A stretch of DNA of 64,000 nucleotides, taken from NCBI RefSeq assembly GCF_051535215.1, contig NZ_JBPPLY010000006.1, forward strand, positions 62,001-126,000, given 5' to 3'. The position numbers were made by a program, and so were the translations under genes. Below the pieces are notes generated by a model. That model was given only the letters and a program-made list of their open reading frames with translations. It had not been told where the DNA came from and made no database searches. The DNA is from Nitrobacter sp051535215. GTDB lineage: Bacteria; Pseudomonadota; Alphaproteobacteria; Rhizobiales; Xanthobacteraceae. The stretch's first letter is position 1, and every line of letters starts with the position of its first letter. Positions 35,116-42,873 of this stretch are shown here, piece after piece.

Positions 35116-36405
35116 TTATTGACGCGGTTTCTCGGGACCGTCGTAGGCTATGCCCCGGATGACGGCAGCGCTTCCGTACTTTCTGCGCAGATCGTCCATA
35201 GCCCGCTCAGCATGAGCCGAGCGGCGATCCAGCATATCGGTGTCATCGGCCCGCGACCCCGGCCGCAGCGCGCTGACGCCCGCTCCCATCAGGCGGAACG
35301 CGGTGCCGTCGATTTCCTTCGCCAGCATTTCGCGGCAGGTTGCGAATATCTTCGACGCGAGTTGAGTCGGAATGGAGACCGATTGCGAACGGGTCCGTGG
35401 CCGGAAGTCGGATGTCTTGAGCTTCAGCGTGATCGTCGATCCCGCCAGCTCGCTTGTCTTGAGCCGCGATGATACTTTCTCCGACAGCCGCCAGAGGATT
35501 CGTTCGAGCGTGGCGAAGTCGCGGATATCGGTTTCGAACGTCGTCTCGCTGGAGATGGTCCTGGCGCCGCGGTCCGCGATCACCCGCCGGTCGTCCATGC
35601 CGCGCGCCAGCCGCCACAACCGGCGGCCCTCGGTCGGAAATTTCTTCATCATGTCGATCTCGTCGGCACGCTGCAGATCGCCGATGGTTCGAAAGCCGCG
35701 CTGCGACAATCGTTCCTGGGTGGCCGGGCCGACGCCGAAAATGAATCCGACCGGTTTGTCCGCGAGCATGATGCGCGCTTCGTCCTGGTCCACCACCGCG
35801 AATCCCCGCGGCTTGTCGAGGTCCGAGGCGATCTTGGCGAGGAACTTGTTGCAGGACAGTCCGATCGACACCGTGATGCCGATGCTGCGTTCGACCTCGC
35901 CCGCAAACATTGCGAGCACCTTGGCTGGAATCATGCCGTGGACGCGCCGGGTGCCGCGAAGGTCGAGGAAGGCTTCGTCGATCGACAGCGGCTCCACCAG
36001 CGGCGTCAGCGCCTGCATGGCGTGACGTACTTCGCGGCCGATCCGGATATATTTCGCCATGTCAGGCGGAATGACGACGGCCGGGGGACAGAGCGCGAGC
36101 GCCTTGAACATCGGCATCGCGGAACGCACGCCATACGTCCGAGCGATGTAGCAGGCCGTCAACACCACGCCGCGCTTGCCGCCGCCAATGATGACGGGTT
36201 TGTCCGCCAGCGCAGGATTGTCGTGTTTTTCGACGGTGGCATAGAATGCGTCACAGTCGATATGGGCGAGCGCTAGGGCCGGCAGTTGACGGTGGCGCAC
36301 GAGCCGAGGAGAGCCGCATGCGCTGCAGCGGATCGCCGAAAAGTCGAGATCGCCGAAACAATCCCGGCAGAAGCATAACGGACCGTCCGGCGGCGCCTCG
36401 GTCAC
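35116..36405 (-). CDS. dinB: DNA polymerase IV (Y-family) with N-terminal zinc-ribbon-like segment
   Basis: 429 residues from a GTG. Residues ~10-40 contain two CxxC pairs (CFCRDC and CSAC), a zinc-ribbon-like extension not found in E. coli DinB (351 residues). The catalytic core has LALAHIDCDAFYATVE, VLTACYIARTYGVRSAMPMFKAL and PLSIDEAFLDLRG, with the Asp/Glu metal ligands, then the thumb and little-finger domains. It performs error-prone translesion synthesis. It overlaps the end of the DUF3572 gene by four bases (GTGA), so translation is coupled. Confidence 0.94.
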   Translation of the reverse strand: MTEAPPDGPLCFCRDCFGDLDFSAIRCSACGSPRLVRHRQLPALALAHIDCDAFYATVEKHDNPALADKPVIIGGGKRGVVLTACYIARTYGVRSAMPMFKALALCPPAVVIPPDMAKYIRIGREVRHAMQALTPLVEPLSIDEAFLDLRGTRRVHGMIPAKVLAMFAGEVERSIGITVSIGLSCNKFLAKIASDLDKPRGFAVVDQDEARIMLADKPVGFIFGVGPATQERLSQRGFRTIGDLQRADEIDMMKKFPTEGRRLWRLARGMDDRRVIADRGARTISSETTFETDIRDFATLERILWRLSEKVSSRLKTSELAGSTITLKLKTSDFRPRTRSQSVSIPTQLASKIFATCREMLAKEIDGTAFRLMGAGVSALRPGSRADDTDMLDRRSAHAERAMDDLRRKYGSAAVIRGIAYDGPEKPRQ

Positions 36406-36701
36406 GGGGTCTCGCGTCCCGCGAGAGAATCGCCGAGCGCCATCCTGGCTGCGGCGATGGTGGTCGGATGATGTCCGGAGGATTCTGAAAAAGCGCTGAC
36501 GGTGGCATCATCCCGCAGCACGAAATCGAGCACGCCGGTAAGAAAGTGAGGATCGGAGGCGGAAGCACGCAGGGTTTCCGGGCCGATCCCGGTTTCCGAC
36601 AGGAACCGGCCAAGTCGTTCACCGTCATCCGCGATAAAAGAAAGCGCCTGAATCGCCACGATTTCAGCTACTTCGCGCGGATTATGCACACGCTTTGTCA
36701 T
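36402..36701 (-). CDS. DUF3572 family protein
   Basis: 99 residues, mostly alpha-helical, with the pattern EVAEIVAIQALSFIADDGERLGRFLSETGI and FLTGVLDFVLRDDATVSAFS. No catalytic motif is recognisable. The gene directly precedes and overlaps dinB, a neighbourhood commonly conserved in alphaproteobacteria, and DinB overlap suggests co-regulation. Function unknown. Confidence 0.85.
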   Translation of the reverse strand: MTKRVHNPREVAEIVAIQALSFIADDGERLGRFLSETGIGPETLRASASDPHFLTGVLDFVLRDDATVSAFSESSGHHPTTIAAARMALGDSLAGRETP

Positions 36702-36933
36702 CGCGGGTGTTTGCCTTTCCGTAATATATCGCTTCTACTTTGGGACCATCATGCCCGAGTCCGGGAAACGTGTTCAAGCAAGTGCTAATCCGCTCGCAAA
36801 AAGACGGGCATTCGCCTTAACGGCTTTGGAGCGAATTCTAGTGCAAATCTAAATCCAGTTTGCGGACAAGTTTTGCGATGCTTGTGCATGTTTCGCTCAC
36901 CAAGGTGGGTGAGTGTATCGACTGGAGGTCAGG

Positions 36934-37299
36934 GTGGCCAAGACGGTCCTGATCGTGGAAGACAACGAGCTCAACATGAAGCTCTTCCGCGATCTGTTGG
37001 AGGCTCACGGTTACCAGACGTCTGGGACCAGCAACGGCTTCGAGGCGCTCGATCTGGTTCGCAGGCTTCGCCCCGACCTCGTTCTCATGGATATTCAGTT
37101 GCCACAGGTCTCCGGCCTCGATGTCACGCGCTGGATCAAGGACGATCCCGAACTGCGTTCGATTCCCGTGGTGGCGGTGACGGCCTTTGCGATGAAGGGC
37201 GACGAAGAGCGCATCCGCGAGGGTGGTTGCGAAGCCTATTTGTCCAAGCCGATTTCGGTCGGCAAGTTTATCGAGACCGTTCGACGGTTCGTGGGTTGA
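36934..37299 (+). CDS. divK: Single-domain response regulator DivK
   Basis: 121 residues from the GTG at 36934, with GGAGG six bases upstream; earlier starts in frame do not fit the known N-terminus. The receiver domain has the acidic pocket VEDNELNM, phospho-acceptor Asp in LVLMDIQLPQVSG, the switch Thr in VVAVTAFAMKGDEERI and Lys in YLSKPISVGKF. It matches DivK of Caulobacter and relatives, which links PleC/DivJ to CtrA control of the asymmetric cell cycle. It is ten bases upstream of pleD. Confidence 0.95.
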   Translation: MAKTVLIVEDNELNMKLFRDLLEAHGYQTSGTSNGFEALDLVRRLRPDLVLMDIQLPQVSGLDVTRWIKDDPELRSIPVVAVTAFAMKGDEERIREGGCEAYLSKPISVGKFIETVRRFVG

Positions 37300-37309
37300 G
37301 GAGACAGCG

Positions 37310-38683
37310 GTGTCCGCGCGTGTTTTGGTCGTCGACGATATTCCCGCCAACGTCAAACTTCTGGAAGCACGCTTGTCGGCGGAATACTTCGACGTCGTGA
37401 CCGCCTCCAGCGGCGCGCAGGCGCTTGAAATCTGCGCGCGCGCCAGGTGCGATATCGTCCTGCTCGACGTGATGATGCCGGACATGGACGGCTTTGAGGT
37501 CTGCCGCCGGCTGAAGACCAGCCCGGCGACCCATTTCGTTCCCGTGGTGATGATAACGGCGCTGGACAGCCCGTCCGATCGCGTGCGGGGCCTCGAGGCT
37601 GGCGCGGACGACTTCCTGACCAAGCCTGCTCCGGATGCGGTGCTGATCGCGCGGGTGCGTTCGCTGACGCGCCTGAAAATGATGACCGACGAACTGCGCC
37701 TGCGCGCCGCGACGTCGCTCGAGATCGGAATGCAGGCGCCGGAACGCGACGCGGTTGCCGATGCCGGGAAGGGCGGCCGCATTCTGCTGGTGGACGACCG
37801 CGCCTCGTCGTACGAGCGGCTGGCGGCGGTGTTGAGCGCCGAACATACCGTCGATGTCGAAACCGATCCGTCCGAGGCGCTGTTTCACGCCGCCGAGAAC
37901 AATTACGATCTTCTCATCGTGTCGCTCGGACTGGAAAATTTCGACGGCTTGCGGTTGTGCAGCCAGGCACGGTCGCTGGAACGCACGCGGCACGTTCCGA
38001 TCCTTGCCATCGCCGACGCCAACAGCAATGCGCGATTGCTTCGAGGTCTCGAGATCGGCGTGAACGATTATCTGCTGCGGCCGATCGACAAGAACGAGTT
38101 GCTGGCGCGCGCCCGCACGCAGATACGCCGCCGCCGTTATACCGATCACCTGCGCGACAATGTGCAGAACTCGATCGAAATGGCGGTGACTGACGGGCTG
38201 ACCGGTTTGCATAACCGTCGTTACATGGAAAGCCATCTGGTCACGCTGGCCGAGCAGGCCGCGACGCGCGGCAAGCCGCTGGCGCTGATGATGCTCGACA
38301 TCGACTTCTTCAAGTCGATCAACGACAACTATGGGCACGATGCCGGCGACGATGTTCTGCGCGAATTCGCGGTGCGGGTCCGCAAATCCATCCGCGGCAT
38401 CGATCTCGCCTGCCGCTATGGCGGCGAGGAGTTCGTGATCGTGATGCCGGAAACCGACCTGCATGTCGCGGGCATCGTCGCCGAGCGGCTGCGCCGTTCG
38501 ATCGCCGGTGAACCGTTCGCTATCCACAACGGTGCGAAGCGGATCGAGGTGACGATCTCGATCGGCCTGTCGATTCTGGAGCGCAAGGGCGAACCTGTCG
38601 CCGACGTTCTCAAGCGCGCCGACATCGCGCTCTATCGCGCCAAGCACGATGGGCGAAACCGCGTCGTCGCGGAGGCGGCCTGA
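37310..38683 (+). CDS. pleD: Diguanylate cyclase response regulator PleD
   Basis: 457 residues from the GTG at 37310, which follows AGGAGACA; starts upstream would overlap divK. Two receiver domains (first with LLDVMMPDMDGFEV; the second, about 155-275, lacks a canonical phospho-Asp pattern, as in Caulobacter PleD) are followed by a GGDEF domain (about 290-455) with GLTGLHNRRYM, the active site GGEEF and the inhibitory-site RGID five residues ahead. It makes c-di-GMP at the pole during the swarmer-to-stalked transition. The presence of the I-site predicts product inhibition. Confidence 0.95.
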   Translation: MSARVLVVDDIPANVKLLEARLSAEYFDVVTASSGAQALEICARARCDIVLLDVMMPDMDGFEVCRRLKTSPATHFVPVVMITALDSPSDRVRGLEAGADDFLTKPAPDAVLIARVRSLTRLKMMTDELRLRAATSLEIGMQAPERDAVADAGKGGRILLVDDRASSYERLAAVLSAEHTVDVETDPSEALFHAAENNYDLLIVSLGLENFDGLRLCSQARSLERTRHVPILAIADANSNARLLRGLEIGVNDYLLRPIDKNELLARARTQIRRRRYTDHLRDNVQNSIEMAVTDGLTGLHNRRYMESHLVTLAEQAATRGKPLALMMLDIDFFKSINDNYGHDAGDDVLREFAVRVRKSIRGIDLACRYGGEEFVIVMPETDLHVAGIVAERLRRSIAGEPFAIHNGAKRIEVTISIGLSILERKGEPVADVLKRADIALYRAKHDGRNRVVAEAA

Positions 38684-38701
38684 CACTGCCGCAGGTTCTC
38701 G

Positions 38702-38730
38702 CAAAATAAAACGGGGCCCAAGGCCCCGTC
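38702..38730 (-). terminator. Intrinsic terminator of rpmG
   Basis: Arms ACGGGGCC (38711-38718) and GGCCCCGT (38722-38729). On the minus strand the hairpin is followed by TTTTATTTTGC, as expected for rpmG. It may also limit read-through from pleD. Confidence 0.75.
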
Positions 38731-38755
38731 CTGATTCACCGCTGACGAAGCGCCG

Positions 38756-38923
38756 TTACTTGATCTTCGCCTCGCGGAATTCGACGTGCTTGCGCGCCAC
38801 CGGATCATACTTTTTCTTGACCATCTTGTCGGTCATGGTGCGCGAGTTCTTCTTGGCGACGTAGTAGAAGCCGGTGTCGGCGCTGGAAACCAGCTTGACC
38901 TTGATGGTGACCGCCTTGGCCAT
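38756..38923 (-). CDS. rpmG: Large-subunit ribosomal protein L33
   Basis: 55 residues. MAKAVTIKVKLVSSADTGFY at the start, then YVAKKNSRTM and KKKYDPVARKHVEFREAKIK at the C-terminus, the standard alphaproteobacterial L33. It lacks the zinc-binding cysteines found in the CxxC form of L33. The start codon is ATG at 38923 and the terminator lies just downstream. Same strand as the NUDIX-DUF983-rnr-topA run, 206 bases from the NUDIX gene. Confidence 0.95.
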   Translation of the reverse strand: MAKAVTIKVKLVSSADTGFYYVAKKNSRTMTDKMVKKKYDPVARKHVEFREAKIK

Positions 38924-39129
38924 GTGCAATCCTTCGATGTCAGGAATCTGGAAAGCCGGCCCAGCGTCAGGCCCGCGTTGGCCGGCAAACTAGCCGTGAA
39001 ACGCCCAAAGTCAAGGATTTCGAGGCTGTCGAGGGCTTCAAATCGGTGTTTCCCGCAAAATGGCCATTTTCTCGGCCGGCTGCCGCAAGGAGCGGTCGCG
39101 CGCTGCGCCGGCATCGCGGAATTGGTGAT

Positions 39130-39894
39130 TCAAGCCGTGCCCGGCAAAATATCCCTTTGCATTCTGCCGCCGCAGAAATGGAAGAACGGCACGTCGGCAT
39201 CGTGTCGCAGCGGCCCGGCGGCAAGACGCTTTTGGAGTTCGTCGAGTACGCTCCGGGTCACCGAATGAAGGCCGGCGAGAGGTTTTGCATCCATCTCCAC
39301 CCAGACAAGTTCGACCAGTTCAGCGTCGGCGTGGACCAGGCCCTCGACGCGATGGGCGATGGCGGAGGCATCCGCGCTGAAGAAGCGGGTATCGAAACGG
39401 CGTACGCAACCGGGCGGGGTGATGGCGCGCGCGATCAGGTAAAGGCCTGAGGGGTCCGGCAGCAATCCGGCATTGCCGAAGTGTTGCCACGCCCCGGTCA
39501 GTTTCGCGACGGGTTTCTCGGTCTTGCGTCCGAGGCAAAGTCCGGTTTCCTCGCAAACCTCGCGGATCGCGGCGACTGCGAGCGAGCGGGCGCGCGACGA
39601 TTGAATCTTTGGACTGCCCTTGAGCAGGTTGGCTTCGAGTTCTTTCGGGATCGGCGCGGCGACAGGCACCCTGTGGTCGGTCTTTTCGACGCTGCCGCCG
39701 GGAAAGACGAACTTGCCCGGCATGAAGACCACGTTGTCGTGGCGCTTGCCGAGCAGCACCCTTGGCGCGGCCGCGCTGCGGTCGATCAGGATCAGCGTGG
39801 CGGCATCTTTCGGCCGGCGATAGGAGTGATGGCTCGTGGCGTGGATTTCACGTTCGCTAGCCAACTCGCCGCCGGTTCGTGATGCGAACGTCAA
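39130..39894 (-). CDS. NUDIX hydrolase
   Basis: Up to 254 residues. The annotated start is TTG and the first ~25 residues lie in a repeat-rich stretch, so the true start is uncertain; another TTG at 39864 is possible. NUDIX box: FPGGSVEKTDHRV, then a spacer and AIREVCEETGLCLG, with the metal-binding Glu residues. The spacer between the Gly-rich part and REVCEETG is longer than the classical 23-residue box because an insert (PVAAPIPKELEANLLKG) sits in it, a pattern of the CoA/NDP-X type NUDIX group. Substrate unknown. Same direction as rnr and DUF983. Confidence 0.78.
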   Translation of the reverse strand: MTFASRTGGELASEREIHATSHHSYRRPKDAATLILIDRSAAAPRVLLGKRHDNVVFMPGKFVFPGGSVEKTDHRVPVAAPIPKELEANLLKGSPKIQSSRARSLAVAAIREVCEETGLCLGRKTEKPVAKLTGAWQHFGNAGLLPDPSGLYLIARAITPPGCVRRFDTRFFSADASAIAHRVEGLVHADAELVELVWVEMDAKPLAGLHSVTRSVLDELQKRLAAGPLRHDADVPFFHFCGGRMQRDILPGTA

Positions 39895-39904
39895 ATCCAG
39901 AACT

Positions 39905-39985
39905 CCACTAGAAACCTATATTTGCTAGTGGTCCTTTTGATCTGACATTCGCAAAATCCATGGAGAAAAGGGATACGAATGTCAG
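39905..39985. repeat. Intergenic element with two nested inverted repeats
   Basis: CCACTAG (39905) pairs with CTAGTGG (39925), and CTGACATTCG (39942) pairs with CGAATGTCAG (39976). It is AT-richer than the surroundings and lies between the NUDIX gene and DUF983. I recall this type of unit in Bradyrhizobium genomes, so it may be a dispersed repeat; copy number needs a genome search. Confidence 0.5.
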
Positions 39986-40074
39986 AATCGGACCACTCGC
40001 CTGTTGCGCAGGCTGCTCCGCGGTCTCTTGCATGTCGCTACGGACGACTCGATGATCCGGCTGAACCGCCGGAT

Positions 40075-40518
40075 TCAGACGTGGTCGTCGACGAAATTCT
40101 CGTCAAAACCGTGCATGCGGAGGGCCCACTGGAGACCGACCACAGCACCCTTGATCGGTTGAATCAGCCATAGCGCCATGAACAGCGTCATCGGCAGATA
40201 AATCGCCCACTGCAGCATGAGTGGCGGCGAGAATTCTTTCTCGATCATGAGGGCCAGCGGGACCACGATGTGGCCGACGACGACGATGACGAGGTAGGCC
40301 GGAAGATCGTCGGCGCGGTGCGGCGTAAAATCCAGTCCGCATTCGGAACACTTGTCGGCGGTTTTCAGAAAGGAACGAAAGAGCTTGCCTTCGCCGCATC
40401 TCGGGCAGCGGCAGAAAAGGCCGCGTCTCACCGCGGCCCAGGCGTTGCGCTTCTCGCCAATCGCGGATTCGCGGGTCCAGACTTTGGTGGTCGCGGGATC
40501 GGGCCGAGTTGTCGTCAT
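40075..40518 (-). CDS. DUF983 membrane protein with zinc-ribbon
   Basis: 147 residues. An N-terminal zinc-ribbon with CPRCGEGKLF and CSECGLDF is followed by two hydrophobic segments (DDLPAYLVIVVVGHIVVPLAL and LQWAIYLPMTLFMALWLI), the DUF983 layout. The family function is unknown. Its start overlaps the rnr stop by four bases (ATGA), so translation is coupled to RNase R. Confidence 0.88.
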   Translation of the reverse strand: MTTTRPDPATTKVWTRESAIGEKRNAWAAVRRGLFCRCPRCGEGKLFRSFLKTADKCSECGLDFTPHRADDLPAYLVIVVVGHIVVPLALMIEKEFSPPLMLQWAIYLPMTLFMALWLIQPIKGAVVGLQWALRMHGFDENFVDDHV

Positions 40519-42872
40519 GATTTGCCCTTCTTCGGTTTGCCAGCCTTGCTCTTGCCCGGCTTGCGTGACGTCTTGCGCGGTTTGCGGCCCGGATGGGCTT
40601 TCGAACGGACTTTGAGACGCCGCGCTCCCTGCGGCCCGCGCGTCTCCTTCCTGTTTCGTCCCTCGCGCTGGCGGGGGGTGCGGTCATGTGACCCGGAATT
40701 CCTGCCCGATAGGAGCTCGAAACGTAAAGCACCTGCCAAGGGTGCCGCTTCTACCAGACGAACCTCCACCACGTCACCCAGCTTGTGCATGGAACCGCTA
40801 CGCGAGCCGACCAGTGCATGGCGGGTCTCGTCATAGTTGAAATATTCCGTGCCCAGGGTCCTGATCGGAATCAGCCCGTCGGCGCCGGTGTCGGTCAGTT
40901 TCACGAACAGCCCCGCGCGGGTCACGCCCGAAATCCGGCCCTCGAAGATATTTCCGATGCGGTCGGCGAGGAAATGCGCGATCAGGCGGTCGGCAGTCTC
41001 GCGTTCCGCCTTCATGGCGCGGCGCTCGGTGACCGAAATCTGGGCGGCGACCTCCGCCAACGTCTCGGCGGTCTCGGTCGCGGGCAAGGCGCCGTCGCCA
41101 AGGCCGAGCGCCCGGATCAGGGCGCGGTGCACGATCAGGTCTGCGTATCGCCTGATCGGGGAGGTGAAATGGGCGTAGCGGCGCAGATTGAGGCCGAAGT
41201 GGCCGTAGTTCTCGGCCGAATATTCGGCCTGCGCCTGCGAGCGAAGCACGACCTCGTTCACCAGCGACTCGGAGTCGTGGCCTTTGACGTGATCGAGCAC
41301 GCGGTTGAACAATTCGGGTCTCAGCGCGCCGCTCTTGGCAAACGATATGTCCAGCGTCCTCAAGAATTCGCGGAGGTTGTGAACCTTCTCCACCGTCGGC
41401 TCGTCATGAACGCGATAGATCAGCGGCAGGTCTTTCTTCTCCAGCGTCTCGGCTGCGGCGACGTTGGCGAGGATCATGAATTCCTCGATCAGCCGATGCG
41501 CGTCGAGCCGCTCCGGCACGATGACGCGGTCGACCGTTCCGTCTTGCTTCAGCAGAATCTTGCGCTCGGGCAATTCGAGATCGAGCGGATCGCGCTCGTC
41601 GCGTGCGCGCTTCACCAGAGCGTAGGCCGCATAGAGCGGCTTCAGGATCGGCGCGAGCAGGGGACCGGTGACATCGTCGGGGTTGTCGTCGATCGCAGCC
41701 TGTGCCTGCGCGTAGTTCAGTTTCGCCGCAGAGCGCATCAGGATGCGATGAAACGCATGCGAGCGCTTGCGGCCGTCGGGACCGATCACCAGCCGCACGG
41801 CGAGAGCCCCGCGCGCTTGGCCCGGCACCAGCGAGCAGAGATCGTTGGAGATGCGCTCCGGCAGCATCGGCACCACGCGATCGGGGAAATAGACCGAATT
41901 GCCGCGCTTCAGCGCGTCATGATCCAGCGCCGATTCAGGCCGCACATAATAGGCGACGTCGGCGATAGCCACGGTGACGACAGCGCCGCCCTTGTTGTTC
42001 GGATCGTCGTCGGGCGCAGCGTGAACCGCATCGTCGTGATCCTTGGCATCTGGCGGATCGATGGTCACGAGCGGCAGCGCGCGCCAATCCTCGCGACCCT
42101 GAAGGGTCGCAGGCTTCGCAGCCTCCGCTTCGCGCAAGGCAGCCGGCGCAAAGACTTGTGGAATGTCATGGGCGTGGATCGCGATCAGGCTGATGGCTTT
42201 TTCGGTCGCGAGCGATCCGAGCCGTTCCTTGACCTTGCCTGACGCAGGACCGAAGTCGCGGGTGCGCACAAGCTCGGCACTAACCAGATCGCCGTCTTCC
42301 GCGCCGGCGCTGTCGGCCTTCGCGATGTTCAATTCGCGGCCGGCCTGCTTCTTGTCGACCGGCACGAGACGACCGCCGCCCTGCGGCAGGACGCGATAGA
42401 TGCCAAGGATGCGCGCGCGGGTATGATCGATCACCTTGATGACGCGGGCGCGATAAGGCGCGGAGTCGTCGGGCTCCGTCGCCTCAATGCGAAGCAGCGC
42501 GCGGTCGCCGATGCCGGCAGCGGTGCCGGGCTTCGCGCGGCGCGGGACGTGAATGCGGATTTTTGGCGGAGTGCCTGCTTCCTCGTCCCACTCGGTCGGC
42601 GTAGCGAGCAGTTCGCCGTCGCTGTCGCGTCCGGTGATATCGGCCATCAGCGTCGGCGGTAGCGTTTCCGCCTGACGTAGCTTGCGGCCTCGCTTGACGA
42701 TCGTGCCGTCGTCCGCGAGATCGCGCAGGACCTTCTTCAGTGTGACGCGATCCGCATTCTTCAAGCCGAACTCGCGGGCGATCTCGCGCGTGTTGGCTTG
42801 TCCGGGATGCGCGCGAATGAAGGCGACGATAGTCTCGCGGTCCGGGAAACGCCTGTCGCGCGGTTTGTCCAC
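40515..42872 (-). CDS. rnr: Ribonuclease R
   Basis: 785 residues from a GTG. Layout: N-terminal helix-turn-helix (about 10-65), cold-shock OB domains, RNB catalytic domain (about 245-580) with PDAKDHDDAVHA, whose Asp residues bind magnesium, and YFPDRVVPMLPERISNDLCSLVPG; then an S1 domain (about 645-725: GRISGVTRAGLFVKLTDTGADG) and a lysine/arginine-rich tail. It is a processive 3'-5' exoribonuclease that degrades structured RNA. One base separates its start from the topA stop, so the two are a single operon. Confidence 0.96.
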   Translation of the reverse strand: MDKPRDRRFPDRETIVAFIRAHPGQANTREIAREFGLKNADRVTLKKVLRDLADDGTIVKRGRKLRQAETLPPTLMADITGRDSDGELLATPTEWDEEAGTPPKIRIHVPRRAKPGTAAGIGDRALLRIEATEPDDSAPYRARVIKVIDHTRARILGIYRVLPQGGGRLVPVDKKQAGRELNIAKADSAGAEDGDLVSAELVRTRDFGPASGKVKERLGSLATEKAISLIAIHAHDIPQVFAPAALREAEAAKPATLQGREDWRALPLVTIDPPDAKDHDDAVHAAPDDDPNNKGGAVVTVAIADVAYYVRPESALDHDALKRGNSVYFPDRVVPMLPERISNDLCSLVPGQARGALAVRLVIGPDGRKRSHAFHRILMRSAAKLNYAQAQAAIDDNPDDVTGPLLAPILKPLYAAYALVKRARDERDPLDLELPERKILLKQDGTVDRVIVPERLDAHRLIEEFMILANVAAAETLEKKDLPLIYRVHDEPTVEKVHNLREFLRTLDISFAKSGALRPELFNRVLDHVKGHDSESLVNEVVLRSQAQAEYSAENYGHFGLNLRRYAHFTSPIRRYADLIVHRALIRALGLGDGALPATETAETLAEVAAQISVTERRAMKAERETADRLIAHFLADRIGNIFEGRISGVTRAGLFVKLTDTGADGLIPIRTLGTEYFNYDETRHALVGSRSGSMHKLGDVVEVRLVEAAPLAGALRFELLSGRNSGSHDRTPRQREGRNRKETRGPQGARRLKVRSKAHPGRKPRKTSRKPGKSKAGKPKKGKS

Positions 42873-42873
42873 G

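Noticed and set aside
36702..36933. CtrA binding box before divK
   Set aside because: Only half-sites (one TTAA near 36816) are present; the TTAA-N7-TTAA spacing is not met.
40785..42242. 485-residue plus-strand frame opposite rnr
   Set aside because: Antisense shadow of RNase R; no domain or ribosome-binding site.
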